A DNA stretch of 64,000 nucleotides from Lineus longissimus (GCF_910592395.1 NC_088313.1:4032501-4096500), one strand, 5' to 3'; counted from the first letter of the stretch, positions 23,692 to 35,674 are shown. Program-made: numbers and translations. The notes: generated by a model from the letters alone, not told the origin.

Positions 23692-24633
23692 CTTTCCATC
23701 ATGACTTGGGGCGTAACAAACTCCGAGAAACCCGGTGCCCAGAGGCCGGTTTCTGGGGCGGTTCCCGTCATCGTCGAGAGAAGAGAACCTCAGATTCCCT
23801 ACGCCAGCAATAAGGCCTACATCGCTGGTATCGCTAAGGTCATTGGTGGGGTCCTTTGCTTTATCTTCGGGCTACTCCAATGCTACGCTCTTGCAAGGAC
23901 GCATCTCATTGGGAAGGTCCCGTGCGGCTATGGCGAAATCTGTGGCCTCATCTTCATCGTGACAGGGTCGGTTGCCATCAACGCCAGTCAGCGCAAGACC
24001 CCGAATAGGATTGCCGCCAGTTTGGGACTCTCCTTCATCTCCATAATGGTCTCGGCCGGTATCTGGATCTGGATGATCTACTTCGCTGCAACTAAGACTC
24101 ACTTCTTGAAGAGGCACTTCTACGGCGGATACCACCGCCATCATGGCCATCATGGCCATGGCTCAGGCTCGCACGAGGGATACGGAGGCTCAGGCTCGCA
24201 CGAGGGACACCGAGGCTCAGGCTCGCACGAGGAACACCGAGGCTCCGGAGAGAGTGGTCGCGGATCCCATGAACAGAATGGAACCCTCGAACGACACGAA
24301 CGAAGCATATTCAGCAACAGAAATGATATTGGCACTCTCCTCCCCATCGTCTACTTGGCGACCACCGTTTTCATCTTCGTGATGCTGTTCGCCATGTTTT
24401 GGGTTGCCATTCTCCAGGCTGTCGTCTGCTACCGGGCATGCAAGAGCAGCAACAAATACCGCCAAATGGACGATGACAAGACCTTCATCGTGCCTTTCAA
24501 GACCAAGGAAAAGATGATGACTGATGCTGAAGAGGTCCCAAAGAAAAAGAAAGAACTTCCAGCGGAAAAGGAGGAAGAGGCAGAGAAAAAAGATGGCCTT
24601 CCTGATATTCAAAAGGATAACTTCTTCGTGTAA
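23692..24633 (+). CDS. CD20/MS4A-like tetraspan A, Gly/Ser/His/Glu loop
   Basis: Coding 23701-24633, 310 residues, one coding exon. Start chosen at 23701 because an acceptor (TATACTTTCAG) ends at 23691 and MTWGVTNSEK matches the start of five paralogues; the upstream in-frame ATG at 23662 would lie in the intron. TM1 about 40-62, TM2 76-95, TM3 103-130, TM4 211-245. After TM3 comes YHRHHGHHGHG and three 9-residue GSGSHEGHR-type repeats, then a glycine/histidine/glutamate stretch. The tail is highly charged (KKKKELPAEKEEEAEKKDG) and ends DGLPDIQKDNFFV. By CD20 topology both ends are cytosolic and the TM3-TM4 loop is outside. Function unknown; the histidine loop could bind metal ions (inference). 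Confidence 0.82.
   Translation, partial: LSIMTWGVTNSEKPGAQRPVSGAVPVIVERREPQIPYASNKAYIAGIAKVIGGVLCFIFGLLQCYALARTHLIGKVPCGYGEICGLIFIVTGSVAINASQRKTPNRIAASLGLSFISIMVSAGIWIWMIYFAATKTHFLKRHFYGGYHRHHGHHGHGSGSHEGYGGSGSHEGHRGSGSHEEHRGSGESGRGSHEQNGTLERHERSIFSNRNDIGTLLPIVYLATTVFIFVMLFAMFWVAILQAVVCYRACKSSNKYRQMDDDKTFIVPFKTKEKMMTDAEEVPKKKKELPAEKEEEAEKKDGLPDIQKDNFFV
24160..24246 (+). repeat. 27-bp coding repeat in tetraspan A
   Basis: Three units at 24160, 24187 and 24214, each GGCTCAGGCTCGCACGAGG plus eight bases, encoding GSGSHEGHR-like nonapeptides. In-frame length allows unit number to vary without frameshift. Confidence 0.9.
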
Positions 24634-25690
24634 AATCTTGCAGACAAATCGTTGTGGGCTTACTTTATACCGTCGACTTAGCACAATATCTAACTTCGCA
24701 AAATAGTATCACCATGTTTGTGACCAAATTTAGTAGAGGAAAATTTCATTTCATGGGTATTCAAAGCAAATGCTGTGATGTGCTGGTAGAAAGTTGCAGA
24801 CTTTTTATTTAAAGCGGAAATGATTTCACGTATAATATCCAAGAATGGCAGAAAAAACCATGCTAAGGTCTCTTTAAGAATTAAAAAAAATCCCTCTTAG
24901 ACATCTCAGATTAGACAAAACTTATATACAATATAATTTGATAGATCGTAGGCCTATATACATATTGTAGAATATCTAATATCATTTTGTACTTGTCTTG
25001 AGGTGCGTATATCCTTCCTTTTCAAATTGTATGTGCCGCCGGGCCGTGTTCAAGACAGTTTCAAAGGAACGATAATACCGTTCAGTTTGACAGGTCTCTG
25101 AACTTAAAGCACAGCGTGAAAAGTCTACATGGCCTATATTCCATTATTAACAAAAAATAATGATGTGATGTTAGATTTTCGTAAATATTTTGCGGCACCA
25201 GCACAACGAAAAATTCTGGCAAAAGGTCTTTGTCATCTCAGGGTACGTTTATTCACAGGATGGCGACTCCCGGGGTCTAACTTGGCTGTGCCTTGATTCT
25301 AATATTCATCATATTTCGTTCTTTTATTCCAAAACGATGAATAATAATATGTCACTAGTTTCTAACCTACCGGTATGCACTTTTGACCTGAATATCAGAT
25401 TGAGAAGTGTTAAAGCAATTTACTAACTGTATTGTATTAAAACCTTTCGTGCAAGAAAAACATAATGACGGCATTTCTTGCAAAATTAATACCTCGTCTG
25501 TAATGAGTCGCGAATAATTTGTCAAAAGGCGAAAGATATGGTTTATTTCCATTACGAAATTATATTCAATCACAAAGATCGCGATTCAACTTAATTTCGT
25601 CCCAATTCTGTAGTATATGTAGGATTCGCGTAATCACGAAATTAATTTGCTCTTTGGAATTTTCGACCGCAATTACAAAGTTTGCGATTC
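24634..25690. other. 3' flank of tetraspan A
   Basis: AT-rich, no gene seen. A canonical AATAAA lies well downstream at 26274-26279, after the degenerate repeat; whether it serves gene A is unclear. Confidence 0.4.
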
Positions 25691-25694
25691 CTGT

Positions 25695-26032
25695 TCAGTG
25701 CATATCGTCATTACAATTATGTTTGTGATTTCTAAATGCATATCATCATTGCAATTATGTTTGTGCATATCTATATTGAAAACTTTTGTGCGTGTTCTCA
25801 GTGCATATCAACTTTGTAATTATGGGTTGAATCCTTAGTGCATATCATCATTGCATGTGATTTTTGCATCTTTAGTATATAATATTATTGCGAAAATTTT
25901 TTGTTTTTTGTATCAGCATTGCGATTGTGTTTTTGAAATATCAGTGCATATATCAACATTAATTATGATTATGATTCCTCATGCACAATAACAGCGCAAT
26001 TATGTTTGTAATTCCTTAGTGCACATCAGCAT
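25695..26032 (+). repeat. degenerate ~40-bp tandem repeat
   Basis: Recurring CAGTGCATATCATCATTGCA / ATTATGTTTGTGATTCCT wording, seven or more eroded units. Non-coding. Confidence 0.65.
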
Positions 26033-26535
26033 AGTTCAGGCCACTGGCATTTGTTTTTGAGTGGAGGGTCACGCCTCATACATTTTCGTGCTGTTAAGCT
26101 TTAATGTAAAACAAGCCTTTTTTGTTACGAAATTTAAGTTCTATTAAAACTTGTGTTCTAAATGGGTACAACGATGGCGCTATTCAAAATTTTATGTGTT
26201 CATTGAAAGTTTTTTTGTTAAAGTGTTGGTAAAAATTGCATATTTTTGTGCGAAAGTAATCATCATCATTATAAATAAAGATGTATTCTACAACTTTGAT
26301 TGATGTTTGGGTTGTTTTTGTTTCCATCTTAAAGTGAACTTATCCCTGCAATCCGGTTGTGACCTAGTTCCGGGACAAATAGAAATCACGATTAAATAAT
26401 GCCCCTTTCCCTTCCGCACAACAATAAAGGATGATTTATTACAAAATCGACGTCTTCCCGCTACATCACGTGCTAAGGATCAGAAAGGTGATTGTTGCAT
26501 TTACACAGCCCACAAAATGCACTTGTGACATATTT

Positions 26536-26556
26536 GGGGGGGGGGGGGGGGGGGGG
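26536..26556 (+). repeat. poly-G tract
   Basis: 21 consecutive G followed by TGTGTGG. Potential quadruplex or replication block; length may be inexact in assembly. Confidence 0.85.
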
Positions 26557-26879
26557 TGTGTGGAAGCTGATACTCTTATATCGTGTGTCCTTCGGTCATG
26601 CAATTTGTCAAATTCTGCAAACCCAGGTAAAAAACCAATCGTCAAATGCACAGCCGCAAGTAGCACTTTACCTGGATATTCCGACGGAGACATTTTGAGG
26701 GTCGAACCGCTTACACCGAGAGTACGTATACATGCCTAGTATAAACATGAATCCCTGGTATAACCAGGAGAAGTTGTTAAAAACTACAAGATATTTCATG
26801 GCCGTGTTCTGCCATAAATCGTTTGTCATCATGGTTTATCATCTCTTGTTCCCCGTGAAAAAGCTTACCAAACATCCTA

Positions 26880-27523
26880 GTTGAATAATCAGACCGTGAA
26901 GTCACGTGCAATTCGTCAAATATCAAAAGCATTGATGCAGAACTACAAATATATGCTTATTTACGAAGAATTAAACATTGTATGATACGTTAATTATAAA
27001 GAACGATTTCATTATGACATGGCCCGAACTTTTGGTACGGGTACTGTGGATATTGCGCTGTTAATTCGGTCGCTCAGTATACTCCAATCGCGGACTTGAG
27101 AGGTCCATTTCGCATTATGCATAAAATCAGGCCTTTTCTACAATCTCATTACAAATTGAGTAAACTCCTATCTTTCAACATTTATGACAAATAAACTGCC
27201 TATTGTTGGATGCTCGTTGAGGCCCAGGCCACACGGTAGAAGGAGACCAGGAATTAATGAATGCGAAAGGATCTGTTAGACCCGTGGATAGAGCAGCAGT
27301 ATACAAAAAGACTTTATATCTCATTCAAAAGCTTTTTCGCCATTTAGTACTTGTTCATTGTACAGGAAGCGATCGTTCGTTGTCCTGAGCCAGGCACGGA
27401 GCATTACCAATTGAGCATGCGCGAGGACTTGGGGATATTAATACAAGATTTGGCATAATTCCCTATTTCGATATTTCTTTTCGAGAAGGGCGGACTGATT
27501 GAGTTGAATTTCTGACATAAAAG
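26880..27523 (+). promoter_or_regulatory. promoter region and first exon end of tetraspan B, duplicated at C
   Basis: Blocks shared with 31560-31973: CAGACCGTGAAGTCACGTG with TCAAATATCAAAAG; ATCTCATTCAAAAGC; GCATGCGCGAGGACTTG with AATACAAGATTTG; and AATTTCTGACATAAAAG directly before the donor GTAAGCC at 27524. Conservation in the same order 4.5 kb apart marks a duplicated 5' region; the last block is the likely non-coding first exon. Confidence 0.65.
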
Positions 27524-28380
27524 GTAAGCCAGATTTGTAAATTAGTCTAAAGTTCATACATAATGTAGGTGACTTTATAACGAAGGGCGGGAAGAAAAAT
27601 AGGCGAGGTGACCAAGCATATTTACTACCACCTCCTGGCGAAATTTTGGGCTTTTTTGGCTTCAAAATACTCTTTTTTGCTATAGAAACCTGATCGCTAG
27701 TCAACCGTGCGCATTTTGGATTTGCTTGTCGTGATGCAGCTTAACCAGCAGTCGCTTTACATAGGGCGTTTTTTCAAAAGTGATCATCAATAATGTTTTG
27801 CCAACACCAAGCTTTTAGAAATGTGATGTAAATGGATTTTGAAACAGTAATTAATAGAAACTTCAAGTTGCATTCTTAAGATCCAATGTATTCATCTGAG
27901 GAAGATACTGCAGTGCTCTTGTACGTTATACAATCGTACACAATATATCAACGATTTGTAAGTTTCGGCGAAATCGGTCGTATTTCCACTTTTGGGTTGT
28001 AAAACATCAACAGTCTGCGGACATCAAATTCTTCTGCGTTCTCCATCTCATCTGGACAGTCATTTTCGTGTGATCCATGCTGTCGTATTTCGTCCGGGTT
28101 ACCGTAACACTGATCCTGGATGCAGGTTTCGGATGGCGAGAACTCCTCTCCAGTTCTACTAGTTCTGGGCATTTTGTGAAGATTTGGTTGACAAAAAGGC
28201 TTAGCGCCGGTTGAAGGGACCATGCAATTGCATGCTCTCAATTCCAAACTACAGTGGCCGGTTGGAATTCAAAATCTGCTGAGTTTGCGGTATTTTTCGT
28301 TACGACCATTCCCGGCCGTATCCGTGGTGGTCGTTAAAAACTTACTTCTTGCAATCAGCTCTACTCACCTTTGTTTACAG

Positions 28381-30147
28381 GCGCAACAAACTGACCATGA
28401 CGTGGGGTGTGACCACCTCGAATCCTGAGAAGCAGCAGGCCAAGGCAATTTCTGGCCAGGTACCTGACTTCCAGTTGGGTGCCGTTAAGAAAGTGGAGGT
28501 GGAACCAACGATGATGTTGGCTTCTAAAAAGGCTTACATCTGCGCAGGTCAGTACATCTTTGGATACATGTACAACTTTGATTATTCTTAAAGGACGTTG
28601 AGTATTTTTGCTGACAGAACCATCGATGCTTTCTGTCAAGCTTGACTACATACGTGAAAGAGTATGTGTTACATTACGGACCTACACGTTGATACGATCA
28701 ATTCAGGTTCATGGTTAAATGTACAAAACACCTACACTCCAAAGCCAAGATGACAATCAGCAACACCATTGTGGGCTTCATATTTGAGGCGGCAAAACTT
28801 GTCATGTGAACAATAAAGTAGTGCCGTAGTGGGGTGATTTAAGTCTTCTGAATTTCCCCAATCGGTTATTTTTCAGGTATGATGCTTATCTGTGGCCTCC
28901 TCACTATCATTGGAGGCATCTGCCAAGAGTTTGCTTTGTACAACATGTCGGGGAAGTTCCATGGTTGGAGCATCTGGACCGGGGTCCTCTTCACCATCGC
29001 CGGTACCTGCGCTGTCCTTGCATGTAACAAGCAGAGTAAGCCAAGAATGATCTCGGCTACAGTGTTCTCGATCTTGACCATCATCACAGCACTCGTGGTC
29101 ATCATCTTGTTTGGCTTCTGTGTAGCAAAGGGCGTCAAGATGCACCGCAGGATGACGGAAAGGAAAGAGAGGCAGTGGAGAGAGGAATTCGGAGAACATT
29201 TCGATAAATTCGGTTGGCGGCGTCACTTCAAGGAGGGTGATTCAGATGAATCAGGCGAACATTGGCGCCCACACGGCGGGAAACCTCCACTGCATGGAAA
29301 ACCCCAGCCAGAGCATCACCATCGGCGGCCTTGCAAGACCAAACGACCTGGCCCAAGACCGACTAGAAGTCTAAATCCAAGACCGACACCGACTTGGCAC
29401 CCTTGGTATTGGACACCCAGACGCTGGGATTCTGGCCGCTTTACACCGACGGGTCACCCCTGGCCAACACCAACGGGTCGCCCCTGGCCAAGCCCGACAC
29501 CGAGAGGATACCCTCGGTATTGGACAACTAAACGCTGGGATACAGGCCGCCGAACACCGACGGGTCACCCCTGGCCAACACCAACGGGTCGCCCCTGGCC
29601 AAGCCCGACACCGAGAGGATACCCTCGGTATTGGACAACTAAACGCTGGGATACAGGCCGCCGAACACCGACGGGTCACCACTGGCCAACACCAAGGGGT
29701 CTCCCCTGGCCAAGCCCGACACCGACAGGATACCCTCGGTATTGGACAACTAAACGCTGGGATACAGGTCGCCGAACAGCGACGGGTCACCCTTGGCCAA
29801 ACCCAACGGGTCGCCCTTGGAAAAAGTCGAATGGTCGCCCCTGGCCTAAGCCGAATGGACGCATAAGGCCGAGTCACCGCCCTTGGCTAGGAGGAAAGGA
29901 CGGGAAAAGGAACAACGACTACAGCAAGTTCACCCACGGCTGGCCACCAATGATGTTGTTTGTCGCGAGTTTGTTTGTGGTCACCTTGGTGTTGATTGAG
30001 TTGGTGAATGCGGTCCTCCTGACAATCTTCAGTGTCAGGTCTCTGAAGGCAGCCAAGTACGTCCTCATGCATGAAACGGTGGTTGTGAACGTGCCCGCAG
30101 ACGACAAAAAGGTCCTGGCAAATATCGACGATCTTCCCAAAATTTAA
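28381..30147 (+). CDS. CD20/MS4A-like tetraspan B with 37-residue Trp/Arg/Pro repeats
   Basis: Coding exons 28397-28547 and 28877-30147, phase-1 intron, 473 residues. Starts MTWGVTTSNPEKQQ; the intron falls exactly before TM1 (KAYICAG-MMLICGLL). TM1 about 52-72, TM2 80-100, TM3 104-135, TM4 408-437 with an IELVNA segment like the ELV motif in CD20's last helix, then VRSLKAAKY and a tail ending IDDLPKI. The roughly 270-residue loop has a basic/His part (EHHHRRPCKTKR) and then 111-bp repeats encoding HPWPTPTGRPWPSPTP...YWTTKRWDTGRR. The loop is strongly cationic and rich in Trp and Pro. Probable surface protein; cationic Trp/Pro loops recall indolicidin-class peptides, but no activity can be read from sequence. 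Confidence 0.87.
29447..29860 (+). repeat. 111-bp coding repeat in tetraspan B
   Basis: CGACGGGTCACC anchors at 29447, 29558, 29669 and 29780, exactly 111 bp apart (37 codons); a degenerate fragment precedes and shorter TGRPW/NGRPW units follow. Within each unit two TG[HR]PWP sub-units resemble the 24-bp unit of gene C. Confidence 0.95.
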
Positions 30148-31559
30148 ACAAATCTAATGACATCGATATTCAACTAAAGTGAACAATTAAACAAAAGTTC
30201 CAATTCTCCATTGTTCAAGAAAATTATAAGCCAATCTCTGATTGGTCAACAACCACGTGATTATGTTATCTCTTCATGCACGCGCTCTTCAGAAAACAGT
30301 TTGCTGATTTCGTTATGGACTGAAGACGACCTAAAATATTTCTTAAAACTTCTAGCGAGAGTAAAAACTCATCAGAATTTACATACATGTAGCTTCACAC
30401 ATTGTTAAGCGTTGTTTACAGACAGCACGCATCCAATATGGGCGGAGGTAACGGAGGCAATACCGCTGGAAGTTCAGTATGGAATATCCGGGGAACAAAT
30501 AATTTTTTTTTGTGCTTTGAGTTCTGAGGAGAACCATATACATACACATCTTCCTGGGGGCCATTTTCAACTTCTACGATTGTCTTTGATCGGTGAAATT
30601 ATAGAGTGTTTCGGTCAACAAATGTAATTGAGGACTACATGTATAACCTTTCGATAATAGGACAAGATAACATTTCAAATTGGTGAAGTGGGCTGTCTTC
30701 TCATTAATAGATCTTTTATTTATTTCCTTTTATGTACGTATTTGAAAGAACTTATTGATACCTCTACATTTATATTGCGTTTGCATGTACATGTACATCG
30801 AGGTCTATTGTACAAAGTAACTTTAGTAAACATTTTTGATAACTTGCATTACAAACAACACAATAATTTATATGTAAATGCACTGTAATATATGATTTAA
30901 CAATCAATACGTAAAAACGAAAGAAAGCAATTGTTTTCAATTAAGACCCATTAAATCTCAATAAGGCACCCTTTGTGCTGTACCATGTTTTAAGAATGTG
31001 ATTTTCAAGTCAGGTGGTTTTTTGTTACGATTTTCACACATCTTATTGCAGAAAGATGATTCATTTGGTACATGTGATTTAATAATCCTGTATTCTCTTT
31101 GTTAACATGTAAGTACCAAAGTTCTACATTCATATCAAGAAATTGTGATAACATAGTTTTATATGCCTTTTAACTGACGCTATTGCACAATTTGTGTCTG
31201 ACTAATCAAAATAAAATTATATGTTTATAAACTTGTATGCCTCCCTTTGGTCATTTCGAAATACACATGTAGCTTTCGTTACGGAGCTCAAATGTCGGCG
31301 TATCGCTGAGAGTTTGGGCAAAATGGGATCTCTACCTTTAGGTGATTGATAAGAAAACCAAAATCACCTGTCCGGCATCAATATTTATTTTTAAAGCTTT
31401 TAAAACAGAACGCTGAAGTGCCATTTTGACCGTTTCCATATTCTCTACCACCTCAAGCGGTTGTGGTTGTGACAAAAAACCGCTGCTGCCAGAACGTAAA
31501 ATGCATTGAAAACGACACTACGTCGCAAAAGAGGTCATCTCTTGCTCCTTTGAAAAAGC
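30148..31559. other. 3' flank of tetraspan B
   Basis: No gene seen. AATAAA at 31210-31215 is a possible poly(A) signal but is over 1 kb from the stop. Confidence 0.4.
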
Positions 31560-31973
31560 TCTGAGTAAAATTACCAGACCGCGAAGTCATGTGAATCTTC
31601 AAAATATCAAAAGGTCTGACGCACCAAGGAAGGCAAGAAACCAAGGCATTTTGTATTGAAATATTGACCGCTTTCATAATAACATGAACCGAAAGTTTAT
31701 GTACCGTGGACAATACATCGATATGTCTGTCCCTCACTATGGAATACCTCTATTATATCTCATTCAGAAGGTTTTCATACGTAAATAGCTTGTCCGCTAG
31801 TCCAGGAACCAAGAACGTGATATTAGCATTGGATTTCGCATGCGCAAGGACCTGTCAATACCAGATTTGTGACGAGATTTAGTGTATTTTGTCACGACTT
31901 TGTACATTTTGTCATCTTTCGATTTTTCTCTATAGGAGAAGGAGCTTACTGACTTCAATTTCTGACACAAGAG
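31560..31973 (+). promoter_or_regulatory. promoter region and first exon end of tetraspan C
   Basis: Homologous to 26880-27523 in the same block order (CAGACCGCGAAGTCATGTG; ATCTCATTCAGAAGG; GCATGCGCAAGGACCTG; AATTTCTGACACAAGAG before donor GTAAGTT at 31974). Shared blocks are candidates for regulatory sites common to B and C. Confidence 0.65.
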
Positions 31974-32252
31974 GTAAGTTGGTTTTGTTGACATTATTAT
32001 CAAGTTTTGAATCAATGCTGATGAAAACGAAACATCGCAAAACATATCAATCTATAAGGCTATCAGGGGACACAATGATGGGAAATATATAGAAAGGAAA
32101 CACCCAAACACGTTTGATACACAATAATCAATTAATAACGTCATCAGGGTTTCTGGACCGTCCGTTTTTGCAGTAGGCCACCGATGCTATTCGCCATTTT
32201 ACTCATGACCTCTTCTTCAACTATCTTCATGTTTTCATAAATTTATTCACAG

Positions 32253-33914
32253 GTCGAACAGCAATCCACCGCCATGAAGTGGTGTGTGACAAACTCGAAG
32301 CCTGGGAAGCAGCAGGTCAAGACCATTGTTGGCCAGGTGTCTGATGAGAACAGAGTGAAACCACATAAAACGTTCGCTTCTAAAAAGGCTTACAATTGCG
32401 CAGGTCGGTCAAATTTTTATTGTTCCAAGTTTCTCAGAAATCTTAAATCTGCGCAGGTCAGACACTCTGTGCAACCTTCCAAAAAGAGATAGCTGATAAT
32501 TTGTATTCTAGGTGGCAACACCGATTGGAGCAGATTTTGGCCACCTATGAGCCAGTCGGTGAACAAAAATAAGTGGTGTTTGTACATCTATTAATGTGAT
32601 ATTCTCGTGATCAAAGTCAGTATGTCGGGTTAACGAGCAACCATTTTTGAAGGAACGTCTTTATCATGGGATGAGATAACACCTCATTAATCATGATAAA
32701 AAATTATTGGCTAAAAGGTTCCTCAACTTCTTATTTCAGTTATGATGCTTGTCTGCGGCCTCCTCACTATCATTGGAGGCATCAGCCAAGAGTTCGCCAT
32801 GTACCACATGTGGGGAGGGAGTTTCCATGGTTGGAGCATTTGGATCGGGGTCCTCTTCACCATCGCCGGTACCTGCGCTGTCCTTGCATGTAACAAGCAG
32901 AGTAAGCCAAGACTGATCTCGGCTACAGTGTTCTCGATCATGACCATCATCACAGCACTCGTGGTCATCGTCTTGTTTGGCTTCTGTGTAGCGGAGGTCG
33001 TCAAGATGCACCACAGGATGGTGGAAATGAGGCAGTGGAGAGAGGAATCTGGGGAAAGTTTCGATAAATTTGGCGGGCTGAGTGAATTGGGCGAATATGA
33101 GCACCCACACGGCAGGAAACATCATCACGGTCACAAGCCCCACCATGAGCATCATCACCACCACCACCGACAGTCATGGCCAACGCCTACGGGTCGCCCA
33201 TGGCCAAGACCGACGCCGACGCCAACGCCGACGGGTCGCCCATGGCCAAGACCGACGGGTCGCCCATGGCCAAGGCCGACGGGTCGCCCATGGCCAAGAC
33301 CGACGGGTCGCCCATGGCCAAGGCCGACGGGTCGCCCATGGCCAAGGCCGACGGGTCGCCCATGGCCAAGACCGACGGGTCGCCCATGGCCAAGGCCGAC
33401 GGGTCGCCCATGGCCAAGACCGACGGGTCGCCCATGGCCAAGACCGACGGGTCGCACATGGCCAAGACCGACGGGTCGCCCATGGCCAAGACCGACGGGT
33501 CGCCCATGGCCAAGACCGACGGGTCACCACTGGCCGAGACTGACGGGACACCGATGGCCAAGGCCCACAAGACACCCATGGCCAAGGCCGAATGGTCATC
33601 ACTGGCCAAAGCCGTCAGGACGCCAATGGTCGAGGCCGACTGGTTTCCACTGGCCAAAGCCGACAACACGCCCTATGCCGACTGAACTCCCTTCGCCAGT
33701 CAAAGGTACATGGTCATCACAGAAGGCCGCGGTAAAGAAGGAAGACTGCAAGTTCACAAGCGGCTGGCCAGCAATTATGTTGTTTGTGGCGAGTTTGGCT
33801 GTGGTCACCTTGGTGTTGATTGAGTTGGTCATTGCGGTCATCCTTACAATCGTTGGCGTCAGGTCCTTGAAGGCAGCCAAGTACGAGTTAAAAGACTACA
33901 AGATCCTAGGTTGA
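32253..33914 (+). CDS. CD20/MS4A-like tetraspan C with TGRPWPRP repeats
   Basis: Coding exons 32274-32403 and 32740-33914, phase-1 intron at the same place as in B, 434 residues. The start reads MKWCVTNSKPGKQQ, a variant of the family's MTWGV. Membrane part is nearly identical to B (TM1-TM3 about 46-130, TM4 about 388-415 with IELVIA). After TM3 comes a very His-rich segment (HHEHHHHHHRQ), then about twenty 8-residue units, the central thirteen almost all TGRPWPRP, later ones drifting (TGHHWPRL, SGRQWSRP). It ends KDYKILG, lacking the DDLP tail of B and D; matching tail DNA survives after the stop. A tandem sister of B by coding and upstream similarity. Confidence 0.86.
33189..33663 (+). repeat. 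24-bp coding repeat in tetraspan C
   Basis: Around twenty units of ACGGGTCGCCCATGGCCAAG plus four bases. Central copies are almost identical, outer copies diverged, the pattern of unequal exchange. All other reading frames, on both strands, also stay open over several hundred bases because the unit is a multiple of three and lacks stops. Confidence 0.96.
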
Positions 33915-33953
33915 TTCCTCTAAGCAAATATTGACGATTTCCCTAAAGTTTAA
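33915..33953 (+). pseudogene. lost C-terminal tail of tetraspan C
   Basis: After the TGA of C the sequence CAAATATTGACGATTTCCCT then AAAGTTTAAAC aligns with the last codons and stop of B (30118-30150, ending IDDLPKI). Gene C therefore lost about 24 tail residues through an upstream stop or frame change. Confidence 0.7.
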
Positions 33954-34138
33954 ACATATCAAATGACCACATTCAACTTCGTGACAAATCAAACTGACAC
34001 AGTACAATATCATCCATTCATTCTCTACGCAGTGACCGATTTCATCGGTTGACTGAAGTTTGTGTTGATATCTATATGCGTGCATTTCCATGTACATGTA
34101 GATATACACTGTAGTTGGCAAAACGCTTGCATTGTAAT

Positions 34139-34376
34139 TTAAAGGCCTACGCTGTTCGTTAAAAAAAATTGTAATTGAATTTGAACATTTCAAATTGCGT
34201 AAATATGTACTGAAAGAATTTCAACGCTGCCGTTGTGCAGACAGATATACAACTACTGAATTTACCAAGTTTTCGAAAATTTGAATGCATTATCACTCGA
34301 TGCACTACGGCCTTGTGTATAAGTCCATTTCTATTTTCCTGGACCCCCAGGAATTACGAACGGCATATCCCTTTAA
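34139..34376 (+). mobile_element. TTAA-flanked MITE family 2, copy 2
   Basis: TTAA-AGGCCTACGCTGTTCGT ... ACGAACGGCATATCCCT-TTAA, homologous to 17397-17637 throughout. In the 3' flank of tetraspan C. Confidence 0.82.
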
Positions 34377-35040
34377 GCCCCTTTCGTGTTTTCCTGTGTG
34401 TTTTATTTTCGCGTGGTTTTGTAACATGTTTATAGTTTGAAAATACGATTTTTTTTGGTAAATTAATATTCCTCAATTATATTAGTTAAGTACTTGTACA
34501 TATTTCATACATTTACATACATTAGGTTTAAAATGGTGATGACAATTTTATATGCCTGTAATTTTGTATACCAAGAATTAATATTGCATATCGTTGTCTA
34601 CACTGATATCATACTGCAAATGAGCACACATAATGATCGTAGGCCTACATGTAGTTTTTAATGAATTTATACGCTTAGGAAATTGTACATTTGGTCATTT
34701 GCTAAATATAGTTGGGCCACAAATGGTGAACTACTCTGATTGTCTGTTGCCTCAGGTATAAAGAATAAACACTGATATGAGACAGTGTGGCGAAATCTAG
34801 GTCGAGTATACCACCTTGTGCCCAGTCACCGTCACCTGGTACATCCGGATTGCACCATATGGGCATCGTGCCAAGTACGTCTTGATATATATAGAGGTGC
34901 CAGTGGTACCTATCGTGCCATGCACTTGTCCTGGGAATCACCGAAGTGTTAAGGATGACGCAGCACGACATTTCGGGGGCCTACACGATTAACTCGCCAA
35001 TTTCAAAATCTCTCAGAAACGCTGAGGCTATAATTATATA

Positions 35041-35330
35041 CTGACGACCGTAACTTATAATTTCTGGGAAAGGTCTAAACTGAGGGCAAAATATATTGAG
35101 AAAACTATACTGATGTAATGATCTATTGGAGAAAACGTACCGACAGCATAATTTTTCGGAAAAAATATGCTGACGGTATAATTTATTGAAGAAAACGTAC
35201 TGACAGCGTAACTTATCGGAAGAAAACGATACTACGAATACGATATAGTTTATTGTAGAAAACGTTCTGACGGTATAATTTCTAAAAAAAACCTATGCAG
35301 ACGGAATAATGATTATTTCTTGGAGTTACC
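35041..35330 (+). repeat. degenerate ~40-bp tandem repeat
   Basis: Repeated wording ACTGACAGCGTAACTTAT / GGAGAAAACGTACTGAC, six or more eroded units upstream of tetraspan D. Confidence 0.65.
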
Positions 35331-35540
35331 ACAGCTGGCGATATGATATCTTGGAGAAACCATTGTGACCGTTTTACTAAATGTACATATGCCTATACTA
35401 CTGACAGTACAATGTACAGGTACATGTAATTTTTCCGATGAATAAACTTTGATCAATTAGATGTAAACACAACGAGGCTAAGTTATTGTTTTGGGCGGCA
35501 GTGCAGTGGCCCCGGACAGTCAGTCAGTAACATTTCATAT

Positions 35541-35674
35541 CATCTCTAATAAGGAGACTAGTCTTTGGTCCCAAATTGGGTCTTCCATTCAATTTGACCT
35601 CTCTAATCAAGACACCTCTCTATTAAGGATCACTTGTCAGTCTCGTGGGTGTCCTTTATAGAGAGGTTCTACTA
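35541..35674 (+). mobile_element. MITE family 1, copy 5 (left end missing)
   Basis: Starts inside the element (CTCTAATAAGGAGACTAG, TTTGGTCCCA) and ends GAGAGGTTCTACTA. Plus orientation. Confidence 0.8.

Noticed and set aside
27948-28247. 99-codon minus-strand frame in the 5' intron of tetraspan B
   Set aside because: Composition is somewhat protein-like, but there is no domain, no splice partner and no paralogue at gene C.
33174-33669. Several minus-strand frames of 100-160 codons across tetraspan C
   Set aside because: Same cause, the 24-bp repeat; reported as an observation, not as genes.
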